DNA of 64,000 nucleotides, taken from JBFWMG01 sp050251715 (lineage in GTDB: Bacteria > Desulfobacterota > Desulfovibrionia > Desulfovibrionales > Desulfovibrionaceae). The notes beneath the pieces are model-generated. The model made no database searches. It saw only the letters and a list, made by a program, of their open reading frames with translations, and was not told where the DNA came from. A program made the position numbers and the translations under genes. Shown one piece after another: positions 33,516 to 42,282 of this stretch. Positions within the stretch are counted from its first letter, which is position 1. Each line of letters starts with the position of its first letter. Where the stretch lies: assembly GCA_050251715.1 (NCBI GenBank), contig JBFWMG010000002.1, forward strand, positions 202,566 to 266,565. Direction: 5' to 3'.

Positions 33516-34424
33516 ATGGCATATGCGAAACTGTGCATGATGTGTGTGGTGACGGCCTTGTTGGCCGCGTGCGCCGGCGCGGGCGGCTCCGCACCGCGCC
33601 CCACCGCCGACCAGGCCATGCTGGCGGCGGCGGACAGGAATGCGGCGGGCGAAGAGGCGGCCCGGTCCCTGGAAAGCCTGGAATGGCGGCTGCGGCAATT
33701 GGAGGCGTCGTTCATGGCGTTCCAGGAGGAGCAGCGCAGCCAGCGGGCCGAGCTCATGAAGCGCCTGGACAGCCAGGATGCCCGGCTGGACGGCACGGAC
33801 ACGTCCCTGGAGGCGTCCCGGCGTCTGATCGAGGACATGCGGGCCAGCCTTATGGTGCTCAAGTCATCCGCCCAGGCGCGCCAGAACGCCGTGACCCCCG
33901 AGGCCGCGCCCCAGACCACGGCGCCCGCGCCCCAGACCACGGCCGCCGCGCCCCAGACCCAGGCCGCGCCCCGGCAGGTCATGGCCGCATCCGCGCCGCA
34001 GGCCGCCGCGCCCGCGCCTCCAGCGGTCGAGCCGAAGCTGGTTTTTTCCAGCGGCGCCAAGGCCGTGTACGACAAGGCCTATGCGCAGATGCAGGCCGGG
34101 CGCATAGAGGACGCGCGCAAGGGCTTCAACGATTTCCTGGCCGCCTATCCCAAGGACGGCCTTGCTCCCAACGCCCTGTATTGGCTGGGAGAAACCTACT
34201 ACAACGACAAGCGGTTCGCCCAATCCATCCTGACCTTCAAGGAAGTCACGCGCCGTTTCCCCAAGCATACCAAGGCTGCGGCGGCCATGCTCAAGATCGG
34301 GTTCGCCTATGACAAGTTGGGCGATGCGAGCAACGCCGCCTTCTATCTGCGCACGTTGCTCGAAGATTACCCTGGCAGCGACCCGGCGGCATTGGCCCAG
34401 GCCAAGTTGAACGAGATGCGGTAG
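33516..34424 (+). CDS. CpoB/YbgF-like TPR lipoprotein
   Basis: 302 residues. A lipoprotein signal peptide ends in LLAAC (MAYAKLCMMCVVTALLAAC, Cys at residue 19). Then a coiled-coil region (ESLEWRLRQLEASFMAFQEE), a low-complexity Ala/Pro/Gln linker with three APQTTA-type repeats, and C-terminal TPRs (YDKAYAQMQAGRIEDARKGF, APNALYWLGETYYNDKRFAQ). This is the layout of CpoB (YbgF), a periplasmic helper of the Tol-Pal system linking outer-membrane constriction with cell-wall synthesis. No tol or pal genes are adjacent here. GGAGGG precedes the chosen ATG by 4 nt. Confidence 0.8.
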   Translation: MAYAKLCMMCVVTALLAACAGAGGSAPRPTADQAMLAAADRNAAGEEAARSLESLEWRLRQLEASFMAFQEEQRSQRAELMKRLDSQDARLDGTDTSLEASRRLIEDMRASLMVLKSSAQARQNAVTPEAAPQTTAPAPQTTAAAPQTQAAPRQVMAASAPQAAAPAPPAVEPKLVFSSGAKAVYDKAYAQMQAGRIEDARKGFNDFLAAYPKDGLAPNALYWLGETYYNDKRFAQSILTFKEVTRRFPKHTKAAAAMLKIGFAYDKLGDASNAAFYLRTLLEDYPGSDPAALAQAKLNEMR

Positions 34425-34456
34425 ATGGCGCGGGGCGTGGAGGGCGGCACACGGCG

Positions 34457-35788
34457 ATGACGGAACATGACCAAAAGGAGTTCTGGGCATCGTTGGCGCT
34501 GCGCCACGCCAAGGGGCTGGGCCCCAGCGGCTGGAAGCGGCTTCTCGATCATTACGGCTCGGCCCAGGCGGCGGTGTCGGACGTGCGCGCCTGGGCGGCC
34601 AAGGAACTGGCGCCGCAGACCAGGGCCGACGCCTTCCGCACGGAATCGTGGCGCGACCCGGCGGGCAAGGAATGGAGCCTGGCCAAGGCCTGCGGCTACG
34701 GCGTGCTGCTGTGGCGCGACCCCGCCTATCCCGACCTGCTGCGCCGCATCCCCGACCCCCCTCTCTTCCTGTACGTGCATGGCGACGTGACCCTGCTCAA
34801 GAACCCCGGCGTCGCTATCGTGGGGTCGCGCAAGTGTTCCGGCCGGGGCCGCGAGATAACCCGCACCCTGGCGGCGGACCTTGCCCGCGCGGGCGTGACC
34901 GTGGTGTCGGGCATGGCCTGGGGCATCGACCGCCAGGCGCACCTGGCCGCGCTGGACGAGGTGGGCAGTTCCATAGCGGTGCTGGGCACGGGCCTTGACC
35001 TCATCTACCCCGGCGACAACCGCGACGTGTGGATGCGCTTGGCGCAGCGCGGTCTGCTGGTGTCCGAACTCTCGCCCGGCGTGCGTCCCGAACCCTTCAA
35101 TTTTCCCCGCCGCAACCGGATCATCAGCGGCCTGTCCCTGGGCGTGGTGGTGGCCGAGGCGCCGGTCAAGAGCGGGGCGCTGAACACGGTGCAGCATGCC
35201 CTGGTCCAGAACCGCGAGGTCTTTGCCGTGCCGGGGCCGGAGCACATGCCCTCGTTTTCCGGTTGCCATCGGCTCATGGAAGAGGGCGCCAAGCCGATCA
35301 CGTGCGCCGAGGACGTGTTGCGGGAGCTTGCGCCGCTGCTGCGCCCCGTGGAGCGGGGGGCCGCCCCGGAGCGGCGCAGGGAGCCTCGAGAGGAGAACGG
35401 CGATGGGGCGGACGCCCCGGTAGCCCCGCCACGGGCCGCAGCCGTGGCGAAAGGCGCCGACGAGGTGGCCGCGCCCGCTGCGCCCACGCCTACACCGCCG
35501 CCGGTCAAGGTGCGCCGGGCGCGCCGGATCCGTCCGGACGCCGCGTCGCCAGGGGCCAGCGTCCCTCCGCCTGTGGCGGCGGCCGATGCGTGCGGCCAGG
35601 ACGCGGCGGAGATCGAGGCGCGGGCCATGCTCGACGTCTTGGACCAGGACCACGGCATGCATGTGGACGCGCTGGGCAATGCCCTGGGCTGGGACGCGGG
35701 CCGCGTGAGCCGGGTGTTGCTGGTGCTCGAAGTGCAGGGCCGGGTCAGCCGCATGCCTGGCATGCGTTATGCTAAATCAGGTGGATAA
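34457..35788 (+). CDS. dprA: DNA-processing protein DprA
   Basis: 443 residues. The central Rossmann-like domain contains VAIVGSRKCSGRGREITRTL, VVSGMAWGIDRQAHLAAL, GTGLDLIYPGDN and FPRRNRIISGLSLGVVVAEA, the conserved DprA core that binds ssDNA and loads RecA. An N-terminal helical (SAM-like) region precedes it. The C-terminal winged-helix (residues about 385-440, ARAMLDVLDQDHGMHVDALG) is separated from the core by a disordered linker of about 90 residues rich in Ala, Pro and Arg, longer than usual. Confidence 0.95.
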   Translation: MTEHDQKEFWASLALRHAKGLGPSGWKRLLDHYGSAQAAVSDVRAWAAKELAPQTRADAFRTESWRDPAGKEWSLAKACGYGVLLWRDPAYPDLLRRIPDPPLFLYVHGDVTLLKNPGVAIVGSRKCSGRGREITRTLAADLARAGVTVVSGMAWGIDRQAHLAALDEVGSSIAVLGTGLDLIYPGDNRDVWMRLAQRGLLVSELSPGVRPEPFNFPRRNRIISGLSLGVVVAEAPVKSGALNTVQHALVQNREVFAVPGPEHMPSFSGCHRLMEEGAKPITCAEDVLRELAPLLRPVERGAAPERRREPREENGDGADAPVAPPRAAAVAKGADEVAAPAAPTPTPPPVKVRRARRIRPDAASPGASVPPPVAAADACGQDAAEIEARAMLDVLDQDHGMHVDALGNALGWDAGRVSRVLLVLEVQGRVSRMPGMRYAKSGG

Positions 35789-35808
35789 CCTGTCGCCAAG
35801 GAGTATCC

Positions 35809-36213
35809 ATGCAAAAAATTCCCCTCAATCTCGCTGCGGCGGGCATGGTGCTGGCCAAGCCGGTCATGCGCGACAACGGCACCGTGCTGGTGGCCGAAGG
35901 CACGGAGCTGACGGACAATCTGCTGTTCCGCCTTGAAAACATGCACGTGGACAACGTGGTGGTGGAGGGCAGTCCCGTGGCCATGGGAGACTCGGAAGGA
36001 ATTGCCTCGGGCGCGGACTGGGGCAAGCGGCTGGAGCGGCTCGACCATCTCTTCCGCCATCACGGCGGCGATCCCTACATGGCCGCTGTCAAGGCGTGGC
36101 TGCACGAGTATTTCGCGGTCAAGGCCGCAGGGGTTGCGGCCCGGACCGACGGGGCGCACAACGGCGGCGACGGCGACGCCGCCAACGGCAAGGAGGCGCC
36201 GCATGGCCGCTGA
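35809..36213 (+). CDS. Small protein preceding the HDOD gene, DUF3391-like N-terminus
   Basis: 134 residues with AAGGAG 7 nt upstream. The first 60 residues (LNLAAAGMVLAKPVMRDNGT, VLVAEGTELTDNLLFRLENM) resemble the small beta domain found in front of HD-GYP/HDOD signalling proteins. The C-terminus is disordered, with Gly, Asp and Asn. It overlaps the HDOD gene by 11 nt, so the two are probably made together and may form one regulatory unit. Confidence 0.65.
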   Translation: MQKIPLNLAAAGMVLAKPVMRDNGTVLVAEGTELTDNLLFRLENMHVDNVVVEGSPVAMGDSEGIASGADWGKRLERLDHLFRHHGGDPYMAAVKAWLHEYFAVKAAGVAARTDGAHNGGDGDAANGKEAPHGR

Positions 36214-37042
36214 TCTCCGCGCCGAGCGCAAGGATGTTATCCTGGCCGTGCGCGACCTGCCCACGCTGCCCCAGGTGCTGGGCGAGGTGAACGCCCTGGT
36301 GGAGAACCCCGAAACGCCCATCGAGAAGATCGCCAAGGTCATCGCCATGGACCAGGCGCTTTCGGCCAAGGTGCTGCGCATGGTCAATTCGCCGGTGTAC
36401 GGCCTGCCGGGCAAGATATCCTCGGTGCACCACGCCCTGGTCATGCTGGGCATCAACGTGATCCGGGGCATCATCATCTCCACCTCGGTGTTCGACGCCA
36501 TGCAGCAGACCATGCGGGGCATGTGGGAGCACAGCCTGGGGTGCGCCATGGCCAGCGCCGCCATTGCCCGCGCCGCCGGATTCAAGGATGCGGACGAATA
36601 CTCGGTGCCGGGCCTGCTGCACGACCTGGGCAAGGTGGTGGCCGCGCTGCAACTGCCGCAGCTCAAGAAGGAAGTGGACCGTCTGGTCGCGGCGGAGGAT
36701 ATTGCCTACCTGGAGGCGGAAAAGCGGGTCTACGGTTTTGGCCACGACCGCGTGAACGCGTGGTTGGCCACGCATTGGCGCCTGCCCGTGAAAATCAAGG
36801 AAGGCATGGCCTATCACCACGCGCCCACCCACGCCGAGCATTACCCCGCCGTGCCCTGCGTGGTGCACGTGGCGGATTTCGTGGTCCGGGTGTTCGAATT
36901 CGGGAACAGCGGCGACGACGCGCTGCCCGTCCTGGACCAGCAGGCCATGAAGCTGCTCAAGCTCGACCTGCCGCACCTGGAAGGCGTCATGAACCATCTG
37001 GCCGAGACGTTTTTGGAAGTCTCCGACCTGTCTTTGGCGTGA
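36203..37042 (+). CDS. HDOD-domain signalling protein
   Basis: 279 residues, almost entirely one HDOD domain: LPTLPQVLGEVNALVENPET, MDQALSAKVLRMVNSPVYGL, VMLGINVIRGIIISTSVF and GLLHDLGKVVAALQLP. The HD pair is present (LHDLGK), unlike many HDOD proteins. Such proteins act in regulatory networks and often bind partners instead of hydrolysing cyclic-di-GMP. The ATG lies 7 nt after AAGGAGG, inside the end of the previous gene. Confidence 0.85.
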   Translation: MAADLRAERKDVILAVRDLPTLPQVLGEVNALVENPETPIEKIAKVIAMDQALSAKVLRMVNSPVYGLPGKISSVHHALVMLGINVIRGIIISTSVFDAMQQTMRGMWEHSLGCAMASAAIARAAGFKDADEYSVPGLLHDLGKVVAALQLPQLKKEVDRLVAAEDIAYLEAEKRVYGFGHDRVNAWLATHWRLPVKIKEGMAYHHAPTHAEHYPAVPCVVHVADFVVRVFEFGNSGDDALPVLDQQAMKLLKLDLPHLEGVMNHLAETFLEVSDLSLA

Positions 37043-37046
37043 GCGC

Positions 37047-38015
37047 ATGAAACGCCGTACGCCGCCCGCCGCCGTTGCCCCGAACGGACCATCCGAGACG
37101 CCGCCCCTTGCGGACGCGGCAGGGGCGTTTCTTGGCTATCTGTCCATAGAAAAAGGATATTCGGATGCCACGGTAGCGGCCTACGAGCAGGATTTGCGCC
37201 AGTTCGAGGCGTTCTTGCAGCGGTCGGGCCACACCCTGGACGCGCCACGCGGCATCACCCGCGACGCGGTGCGCGGGTTCGTGGCCGAACTGCACCGCCT
37301 GCACGCCAGGAAAAGCTCCATGGCGCGCAAGCTCTCCACCCTGCGTACGTTCTTCCGCTATCTGGCCCGGCGGGGACGGGTGGACGCCGATCCCACGGCG
37401 GGCGTGGGCAACCCCAAGCAGGACAAGCCGCAACCCCGCTCCCTGAACGTGGACCAGACATTCGCCCTGCTCAAGGCCGAAGCCGCGCCCGACGCCACAA
37501 TGGTGCGCGACCTTGCCCTGGCCGAGCTGCTGTACGGCTCGGGTCTGCGCATCAGCGAGGCGCTGTCGCTCACCGTGTACGGGGTCAATCCCGACGCGGG
37601 CGAGGTGCGGGTCATGGGCAAGGGGAGCAAGGAACGGGTCGCGCCGTTGTCGGACGCCTCGCGGGAAGCGCTGGCCGCATGGCTGGCGGCGCGGAGGGCG
37701 TTCGATCCGGACGGACTGGAGGACGCCCTGTTTCTGGGCGTGCGCGGCGCGCCCCTGCAACGGCGCGAGGCCAACCGCATCATCGAGCGGCTGTGCCAGC
37801 GGGCCGGGTTGCCCCAGGCCATTTCGCCGCACGGCCTGCGCCACTCCTTTGCCTCGCATCTGCTGGAGGCGGGCGCGGACCTGCGCGTGGTGCAGGAATT
37901 GCTCGGCCACGCGCGCATCGTGACCACCCAGCGCTACACCCATCTCAATCTGGCCCAGATCATGGCCACCTACGACAAGGCGCATCCGCGCGCTGGCAAG
38001 AAACTCAAGAAATAG
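37047..38015 (+). CDS. xerC: Tyrosine recombinase XerC/XerD family
   Basis: 322 residues with the SAM-like N-terminal domain (LGYLSIEKGYSDATVAAYEQ) and a catalytic domain carrying R168 (GSGLRISEAL), K192 (MGKGSKER), H262 and R265 (HGLRHSFASHLL), H288 (LLGHARI) and nucleophile Y297 (TQRYTHL). This is the set needed for dif-site resolution of chromosome dimers. Position in a run of housekeeping genes and the Xer-type length favour XerC over a phage integrase. No attachment-like repeats lie beside it. Confidence 0.9.
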   Translation: MKRRTPPAAVAPNGPSETPPLADAAGAFLGYLSIEKGYSDATVAAYEQDLRQFEAFLQRSGHTLDAPRGITRDAVRGFVAELHRLHARKSSMARKLSTLRTFFRYLARRGRVDADPTAGVGNPKQDKPQPRSLNVDQTFALLKAEAAPDATMVRDLALAELLYGSGLRISEALSLTVYGVNPDAGEVRVMGKGSKERVAPLSDASREALAAWLAARRAFDPDGLEDALFLGVRGAPLQRREANRIIERLCQRAGLPQAISPHGLRHSFASHLLEAGADLRVVQELLGHARIVTTQRYTHLNLAQIMATYDKAHPRAGKKLKK

Positions 38016-38139
38016 CGGTTGTTGGCGGCAACAGGCGCGTGCCGTGTGACGGCGGGGCACCACGGACAGGCCGCAGGGCGGCCGGTGCGGCGTGGCCCTC
38101 GTATCGGCTTGGGTACAAGGCCGGAGCGTCCTTTCGCAT

Positions 38140-38667
38140 TCAGACGGGCCGGGCGGCGGCTACGCCCAGCGCCCCGGACTGGAATGCCTCGCGTGTCATG
38201 CGCAGGTGGATGAGCGCGGTGCGCGTGCCGTTGTTCTTGAGCCGCTGCTCGATGGTGAAGGGGACGAAGCCCAGGCGGTGGTAGAGGAGCAGGGCGCGGG
38301 TGTTGGCCCCAAAACAGCCGATGCGCACCTCGGGCATGCCGTGGGCGGTGAAGGCGAGTTGCGCCATGTGCCGCACGATATGCGCCCCAAGTCCTTGGCC
38401 GCGCTGGGCCGGAGCCACGATGACATTGCCCACGGCGCAGTGCATGCCCGCCACGTATTGGGTCAGGTTGGCATAACCGGCAAGGACGTTTCCACGCAGG
38501 AACACGGTGGGCTCCAGCCGCACCCGGAGCGTTTCGAGCACATGGTCCGGCGTGAGCGGAAACGTGGCGCTGGGAAAGGCGAAATACGCCTCCTCTTCAG
38601 TCGCGGGCAGGCCGCAGATCGCGGGGATGTCGGCCCGCCGCAGGCAGCGGTGGATGAACGTGGCCAT
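38140..38667 (-). CDS. GNAT-family N-acetyltransferase
   Basis: 175 residues. The acetyl-CoA-binding motif is VGNVIVAPAQRGQGLGAHIV, followed by IGCFGANTRALLLYHRLGFV, the typical GNAT motif B. The N-terminal part carries substrate contacts that cannot be read by eye. Substrate unknown. It is convergent with xerC and its start is 21 bp from the stop of the upstream amidohydrolase gene, so it may be the last gene of that leftward operon. Confidence 0.85.
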   Translation of the reverse strand: MATFIHRCLRRADIPAICGLPATEEEAYFAFPSATFPLTPDHVLETLRVRLEPTVFLRGNVLAGYANLTQYVAGMHCAVGNVIVAPAQRGQGLGAHIVRHMAQLAFTAHGMPEVRIGCFGANTRALLLYHRLGFVPFTIEQRLKNNGTRTALIHLRMTREAFQSGALGVAAARPV

Positions 38668-38688
38668 GGGCGCGCTCCTGATATCTTC

Positions 38689-39903
38689 TTATGTAGCGGC
38701 GGCCACGACCCTTGTCCAGGGCGCGGCGGGCGTGGACACCGGCTCTCCGGCGGCGATGACGCACGTGAGGGTGCGCAGCGCCCCCACATCCGCCAGCGGA
38801 TTTTCCGCCGCCACGATGATGTCCGCCGCCATGCCCGGGGCGAGTTCGCCCAACCGGCCCGCCATGCCGCAGGCGCGGGCCGCGCCGCGCGTGGCGGCCT
38901 CCAGGGCGGCGGCAGGGGAAAGCCCGGCCCGGACCAGCAGCTCCAATTCGTCCCGCGGCATGCCGGGGGGCGTGCCGGGCGCGGCAAGGACGGACGGATA
39001 ATCCGTGCCCATGGCCACCACGCCGCCCATGGCGTGGAACGCCGCCACCACGGCCAGGAGCGGCCCGTTGTCCAGCACCTTGGCCACCGCCGCCGAGAGC
39101 GTGGGCGTGAGCGTCACGCGCTGGTCAACCATGCGGCGCAACAGGCGGGCATATTCCTGGTCCAACGCATAGGCGGCCCGCGCCTGGCCCGTGCCGTAAC
39201 GCGCCGGAACGTGTTCGACGCCGTCCACGCCCGCGTCGAGCGCGCGCGGCAGCTGCGCCAGATCCTCCACATGCGCCCGCACGGGCAGGCCCAGCCCATG
39301 CGCCGTGGTCACCACGGCCCGGGCCGTTGCGGCGTCCAGCATGGGCCAGGGCCGTGGGCCGCATCCCGGCTCAAAGGCCATCTTGACGACCCGCGCGCCG
39401 CGTGCGGCCAGCAGGCGCACGGCCTCGCGCGCCGTGTGGGCGTCCGCGACTTCGAGGGCATATGCCGCGCCGTGGCGTGGGCCGGGATAGCCGCCCGGCG
39501 CGGTGAGCACCGGCCCGGCCATGAGGCAGCGCCCGGCCGGGCGTCCGGCAGGGTCGTGCGCCTGGCCCAGCGCGGGCATGGCGTCGAGCGGCGCGCCCAT
39601 GTCGCAGACCGTGGTCACGCCGTATGGCAAAAACGCGTTGCGCCGCGCCGTTGCATCGTGCGCGCCGTGCATGTGCGCGTTGATGAGGCCGGGCATGATG
39701 CACCCGTCGCCGCAGTCGATGACCGCCACGCCGGGCGGCGGGGGCGACGCCGCCGCGCGGGCGACCGCCGCGATGCGTCCGTCACGGCACAGGACGCAGT
39801 GGCCGGACGCGACCCCGCCATCGGCGCGGCCCCGCCAGACGCGGCCGCGCAGGTAGAGCGGGGCGGGGCCGGGGGCGTCGGGTGGCGTGGGGCTCAGGCG
39901 CAC
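38689..39903 (-). CDS. Metal-dependent amidohydrolase (imidazolonepropionase-like)
   Basis: About 404 residues. Metal ligands are visible: HxH in GLINAHMHGAHD, the Lys of VVKMAFEPG, His in RAHVEDLAQLP and GVEHVP, and Asp in GTDYPSVLA. The C-terminal beta strand set closes with MAADIIVAAENPLADV, as in the imidazolonepropionase/aryldialkylphosphatase-type subfamily. Substrate unknown. A GTG at 39903 is the likely start because it overlaps the stop of the upstream rhodanese-YceI gene (translational coupling); a TTG lies 2 codons earlier. Confidence 0.85.
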   Translation of the reverse strand: MRLSPTPPDAPGPAPLYLRGRVWRGRADGGVASGHCVLCRDGRIAAVARAAASPPPPGVAVIDCGDGCIMPGLINAHMHGAHDATARRNAFLPYGVTTVCDMGAPLDAMPALGQAHDPAGRPAGRCLMAGPVLTAPGGYPGPRHGAAYALEVADAHTAREAVRLLAARGARVVKMAFEPGCGPRPWPMLDAATARAVVTTAHGLGLPVRAHVEDLAQLPRALDAGVDGVEHVPARYGTGQARAAYALDQEYARLLRRMVDQRVTLTPTLSAAVAKVLDNGPLLAVVAAFHAMGGVVAMGTDYPSVLAAPGTPPGMPRDELELLVRAGLSPAAALEAATRGAARACGMAGRLGELAPGMAADIIVAAENPLADVGALRTLTCVIAAGEPVSTPAAPWTRVVAAAT

Positions 39904-40895
39904 GCGCAATAGGGGATAGGGATGTCGGTGATGATGGAGTATTCGCTGGAAACCGGGGTCAGCACCATCCGCGTGGCGATGGAGATGGTGTCGAAGACCA
40001 GGTGCCGCCCCAGGTGCCTGAAGAACCGGCCCGATCCATAGATGACCTGCCAGCGGGTACGGTCGATGTCCAGGTGCGCCTCCATGGCCAGCCGTCCCTC
40101 GTCCAGGGGGGTGATGGTGGCTTCGAACTGGATGCGCGCGTTGACCCCGGCCATGGCCAGCACGGCGGCGATTTCGAGATTGGGCGCGCCGATGGTGGCG
40201 TCGACCTTGGGACGGGCCGAGATGATGGAGAGCATGGCGTAGGGAAATTGCTCCACAAGGAAAAAGTCGTCCGACAGCAAATGGTTGACCAGTTGCGTGC
40301 GCAGGTCCGCATCGTGCAGATCGGTGTTGGCGATGGTGCGCATGTCGATTTCGAACTGGCCGGCGATGATGTCGCCGGAACGGCTGATGAGGCCGCGCGC
40401 CAGGCGCACGGTGCCGGTATGCGCGCTGTGGGCGTTGCGGCCCGTCCATTCCAGAACACTGTCATGGGAGTCGGCCAGGTAGGTTCGGTCGGCAAGGGGC
40501 AGGACGGGCGGCTCGGGCTCGATGGTGTCCGGGGCGGCGCCGTGCAAGGGCAGGCCCGCCGCGCGCCACGCGGCCAGGCCGCCTTCCAGGCGGTGGATGC
40601 CCGCATGCCCCAGCCGCGCCAGCTTGGCTGCGGCCACATCGGCGTTGCGGCTGGCGTTGTCCGGGCCGTACACCACGATGGGCCTGCCGGTTGCCGTGGC
40701 GGCGGTGTCGGCCAGCACGCTGGCCACCTGGTCGGCGAAGGTGGTTTCGTACAGGCAGGCGTTTTTTGCCCCTGGCAGGTGGACGGCGGCGAAATGGTCG
40801 TGGGGCAGGGTGTCCAGCAGCACGAAATCGCGCCCCTGGTCCATCCATTGCGTGAGTTCCGAGACCGTGATGGCGGGAGAGGGGACGTCGTGCAT
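39894..40895 (-). CDS. Rhodanese-YceI fusion protein
   Basis: 333 residues. Residues 1-120 form a rhodanese domain (FVLLDTLPHDHFAAVHLPGA, then HAGIHRLEGGLAAWRAAGLP). The active-site loop reads VVYGPDNASRN, with G77 in place of the catalytic Cys, so it is probably a non-catalytic binding domain. Residues about 140-315 are a YceI/lipocalin-like domain (DSVLEWTGRNAHSAHTGTVR, LLSDDFFLVEQFPYAMLSII). No signal peptide, although YceI proteins are commonly exported. Fusion of these two domains is unusual. It overlaps the downstream amidohydrolase. Confidence 0.8.
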   Translation of the reverse strand: MHDVPSPAITVSELTQWMDQGRDFVLLDTLPHDHFAAVHLPGAKNACLYETTFADQVASVLADTAATATGRPIVVYGPDNASRNADVAAAKLARLGHAGIHRLEGGLAAWRAAGLPLHGAAPDTIEPEPPVLPLADRTYLADSHDSVLEWTGRNAHSAHTGTVRLARGLISRSGDIIAGQFEIDMRTIANTDLHDADLRTQLVNHLLSDDFFLVEQFPYAMLSIISARPKVDATIGAPNLEIAAVLAMAGVNARIQFEATITPLDEGRLAMEAHLDIDRTRWQVIYGSGRFFRHLGRHLVFDTISIATRMVLTPVSSEYSIITDIPIPYCACA

Positions 40896-40918
40896 GGTCT
40901 TCCTTTTGGTCTAGCGCA

Positions 40919-40943
40919 TTGTAACGTTGAAGCGATGTTACAA
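40919..40943. promoter_or_regulatory. Operator-like inverted repeat upstream of the rhodanese-YceI gene
   Basis: TTGTAAC (40919-40925) and GTTACAA (40937-40943) form a perfect 7-bp inverted repeat with an 11-bp spacer, 24 bp upstream of the leftward gene start. Symmetry and position fit a dimeric regulator site. The half-site differs from the CRP/FNR/HcpR core (TTGTGA) and the spacing is larger, so the regulator is unknown. Confidence 0.5.
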
Positions 40944-40970
40944 GTTGAAATAATGAAGCATTATTTCAAC
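40944..40970. promoter_or_regulatory. Perfect palindrome adjacent to the first operator-like repeat
   Basis: GTTGAAATAATG (40944-40955) with CATTATTTCAAC (40959-40970), 12-bp arms around a 3-bp centre. It abuts the preceding inverted repeat directly. It could be a second operator or an RNA hairpin at the end of the LarA-like transcript; both readings fit. Confidence 0.5.
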
Positions 40971-40980
40971 AAAATGCATA

Positions 40981-41015
40981 AGAGCATCTAAACTTTTTCA
41001 AAGTTAAGATGCTCT
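40981..41015 (-). terminator. Terminator-like hairpin at the end of the LarA-like gene
   Basis: AGAGCATCT (40981-40989) pairs with AGATGCTCT (41007-41015), and inside it AACTTT pairs with AAAGTT, with one A-A mismatch and a 3-nt loop. It overlaps the stop codon of the leftward LarA-like gene. The sequence beyond it on the minus strand is T-rich (TTATGCATTTTGTTG), so it probably acts as a terminator, although the U-tract is not perfect. Confidence 0.6.
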
Positions 41016-42282
41016 AGGCCGGAAACGGCGGCAGGTTGCCGTCCGGGCCAAAGGTCATGGGCATGGCCCGCTCCAGGGGCGTAGCGTCCTTTGGGCATGC
41101 GGCCAGCAGGGCGGCGGACGCGTACAGGCGGTCCAGGTGCAGGGTGTCCGCGATGCGCACCACCTTCACGGTGTCCGGCGTCCAGTGCCCCAGCGACCCC
41201 AGCGCCGCCGCCACGACTTCGCGGTCCGTGGCGAAATGGATGGGGATGGCCGCTTTTTCCGGACTCACGCCGGTCAGCGCATTGGTCACGGTTTTGGCGT
41301 AGTCCATGGCCGCCACCGCGCGGTCGGTGGTAAAATCCGCGAATCCGATGCCCAGCGCGTTGCCCCCGGTTTTGGCCGTGAGGTCGCGCACCACCACGCG
41401 CTTGACGCGCGGCGTGGTGGTGAAATCGCCCAGGATGTCGCGGTTGCGGCCCGTGACGTTGGTGTCCATGCCCGTGCCGCTGATGTCCTTGCCGATGCGG
41501 TCCACGATGAGCAGGTCGATGTCCGGAAAGGGAATCTTGGGCGACAGCACCTTGGCCAGGCGCAGGAGTTCCTCCTCGCGGGCCTCCATTGCGGCGGGGC
41601 GCACGGCGGCCACGGTATGGGCGTTGCCGAATCCGTTTTCCACCATGCCCAGGCCGAAGAGCACGGGGGTTTTGTCCAACATCAATCGCCCGGCGGCGCG
41701 GATGCATTCGTAGAACCCGTGCGCCAGGGACATGCGGTGCATGAGCGTGGCGCCCCGGTGCTTGGCCATGCCCACGGCCATCATCTTGAAAAGGCCGCTT
41801 TCCAGCGGCGCCTTGAATTTGGTGTGGCTCTTGATGCGGCCCACGGGGATGATGTGGTCCGCCGTGGCCGCAAAGGCGTCGAGGTGCGTTTCCAGGCCGG
41901 GGAGCGCCGTGCCCAGCACCACGGTGTCCATGGTGGCGCGGATGGGCGCGCCCACGCGCGCCTCGGTCACGCCCAGGGCGGCCAGCACGGCGGTTTGGCC
42001 CTCGGGGGTGGCCCCGCCGTGGCTGCCCATGGCCGGAAAGACGAACGGGGCCGCGCCCAGGTCGCGGCAGAGAGCGCACAGGGCGGCCACGGCCTCGTCG
42101 ATGCGGTTGATGCCCCGGCTGCCCACGGCGATGGCCACGCTTTGGCCGGGGCGCACCGCGGCGGCGAGGTCGAGGGGCGCGACGGCCTGGCGCACGGCGG
42201 CGTCCATGTCCGCGATGGCGGTGGCGTCAAAGGTCTGGCCCACCAGGGCCATGGGCGGGAAGGCGATGCCGGTGGGGATCAT
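41014..42282 (-). CDS. LarA-like (DUF2088) protein
   Basis: 422 residues. The N-terminal region has AIAVGSRGINRIDEAVAAL and FPAMGSHGGATPEGQTAVL, signatures of the lactate racemase LarA N-terminal/DUF2088 superfamily. Also visible are VGRIKSHTKFKAPLESGLFK and LLIVDRIGKDISGTGMDTN. Racemisation by LarA needs a nickel-pincer cofactor made by LarB, LarC and LarE, and none of these genes is nearby, so the activity is uncertain. It starts inside the end of the DUF296 gene (4-nt overlap), forming a two-gene unit. Confidence 0.75.
   Translation of the reverse strand: MIPTGIAFPPMALVGQTFDATAIADMDAAVRQAVAPLDLAAAVRPGQSVAIAVGSRGINRIDEAVAALCALCRDLGAAPFVFPAMGSHGGATPEGQTAVLAALGVTEARVGAPIRATMDTVVLGTALPGLETHLDAFAATADHIIPVGRIKSHTKFKAPLESGLFKMMAVGMAKHRGATLMHRMSLAHGFYECIRAAGRLMLDKTPVLFGLGMVENGFGNAHTVAAVRPAAMEAREEELLRLAKVLSPKIPFPDIDLLIVDRIGKDISGTGMDTNVTGRNRDILGDFTTTPRVKRVVVRDLTAKTGGNALGIGFADFTTDRAVAAMDYAKTVTNALTGVSPEKAAIPIHFATDREVVAAALGSLGHWTPDTVKVVRIADTLHLDRLYASAALLAACPKDATPLERAMPMTFGPDGNLPPFPA

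Noticed and set aside
37047..38015. The tyrosine recombinase as the prophage integrase
   Set aside because: It lies 14 kb beyond the prophage boundary among housekeeping genes and has XerC-type length and motifs.
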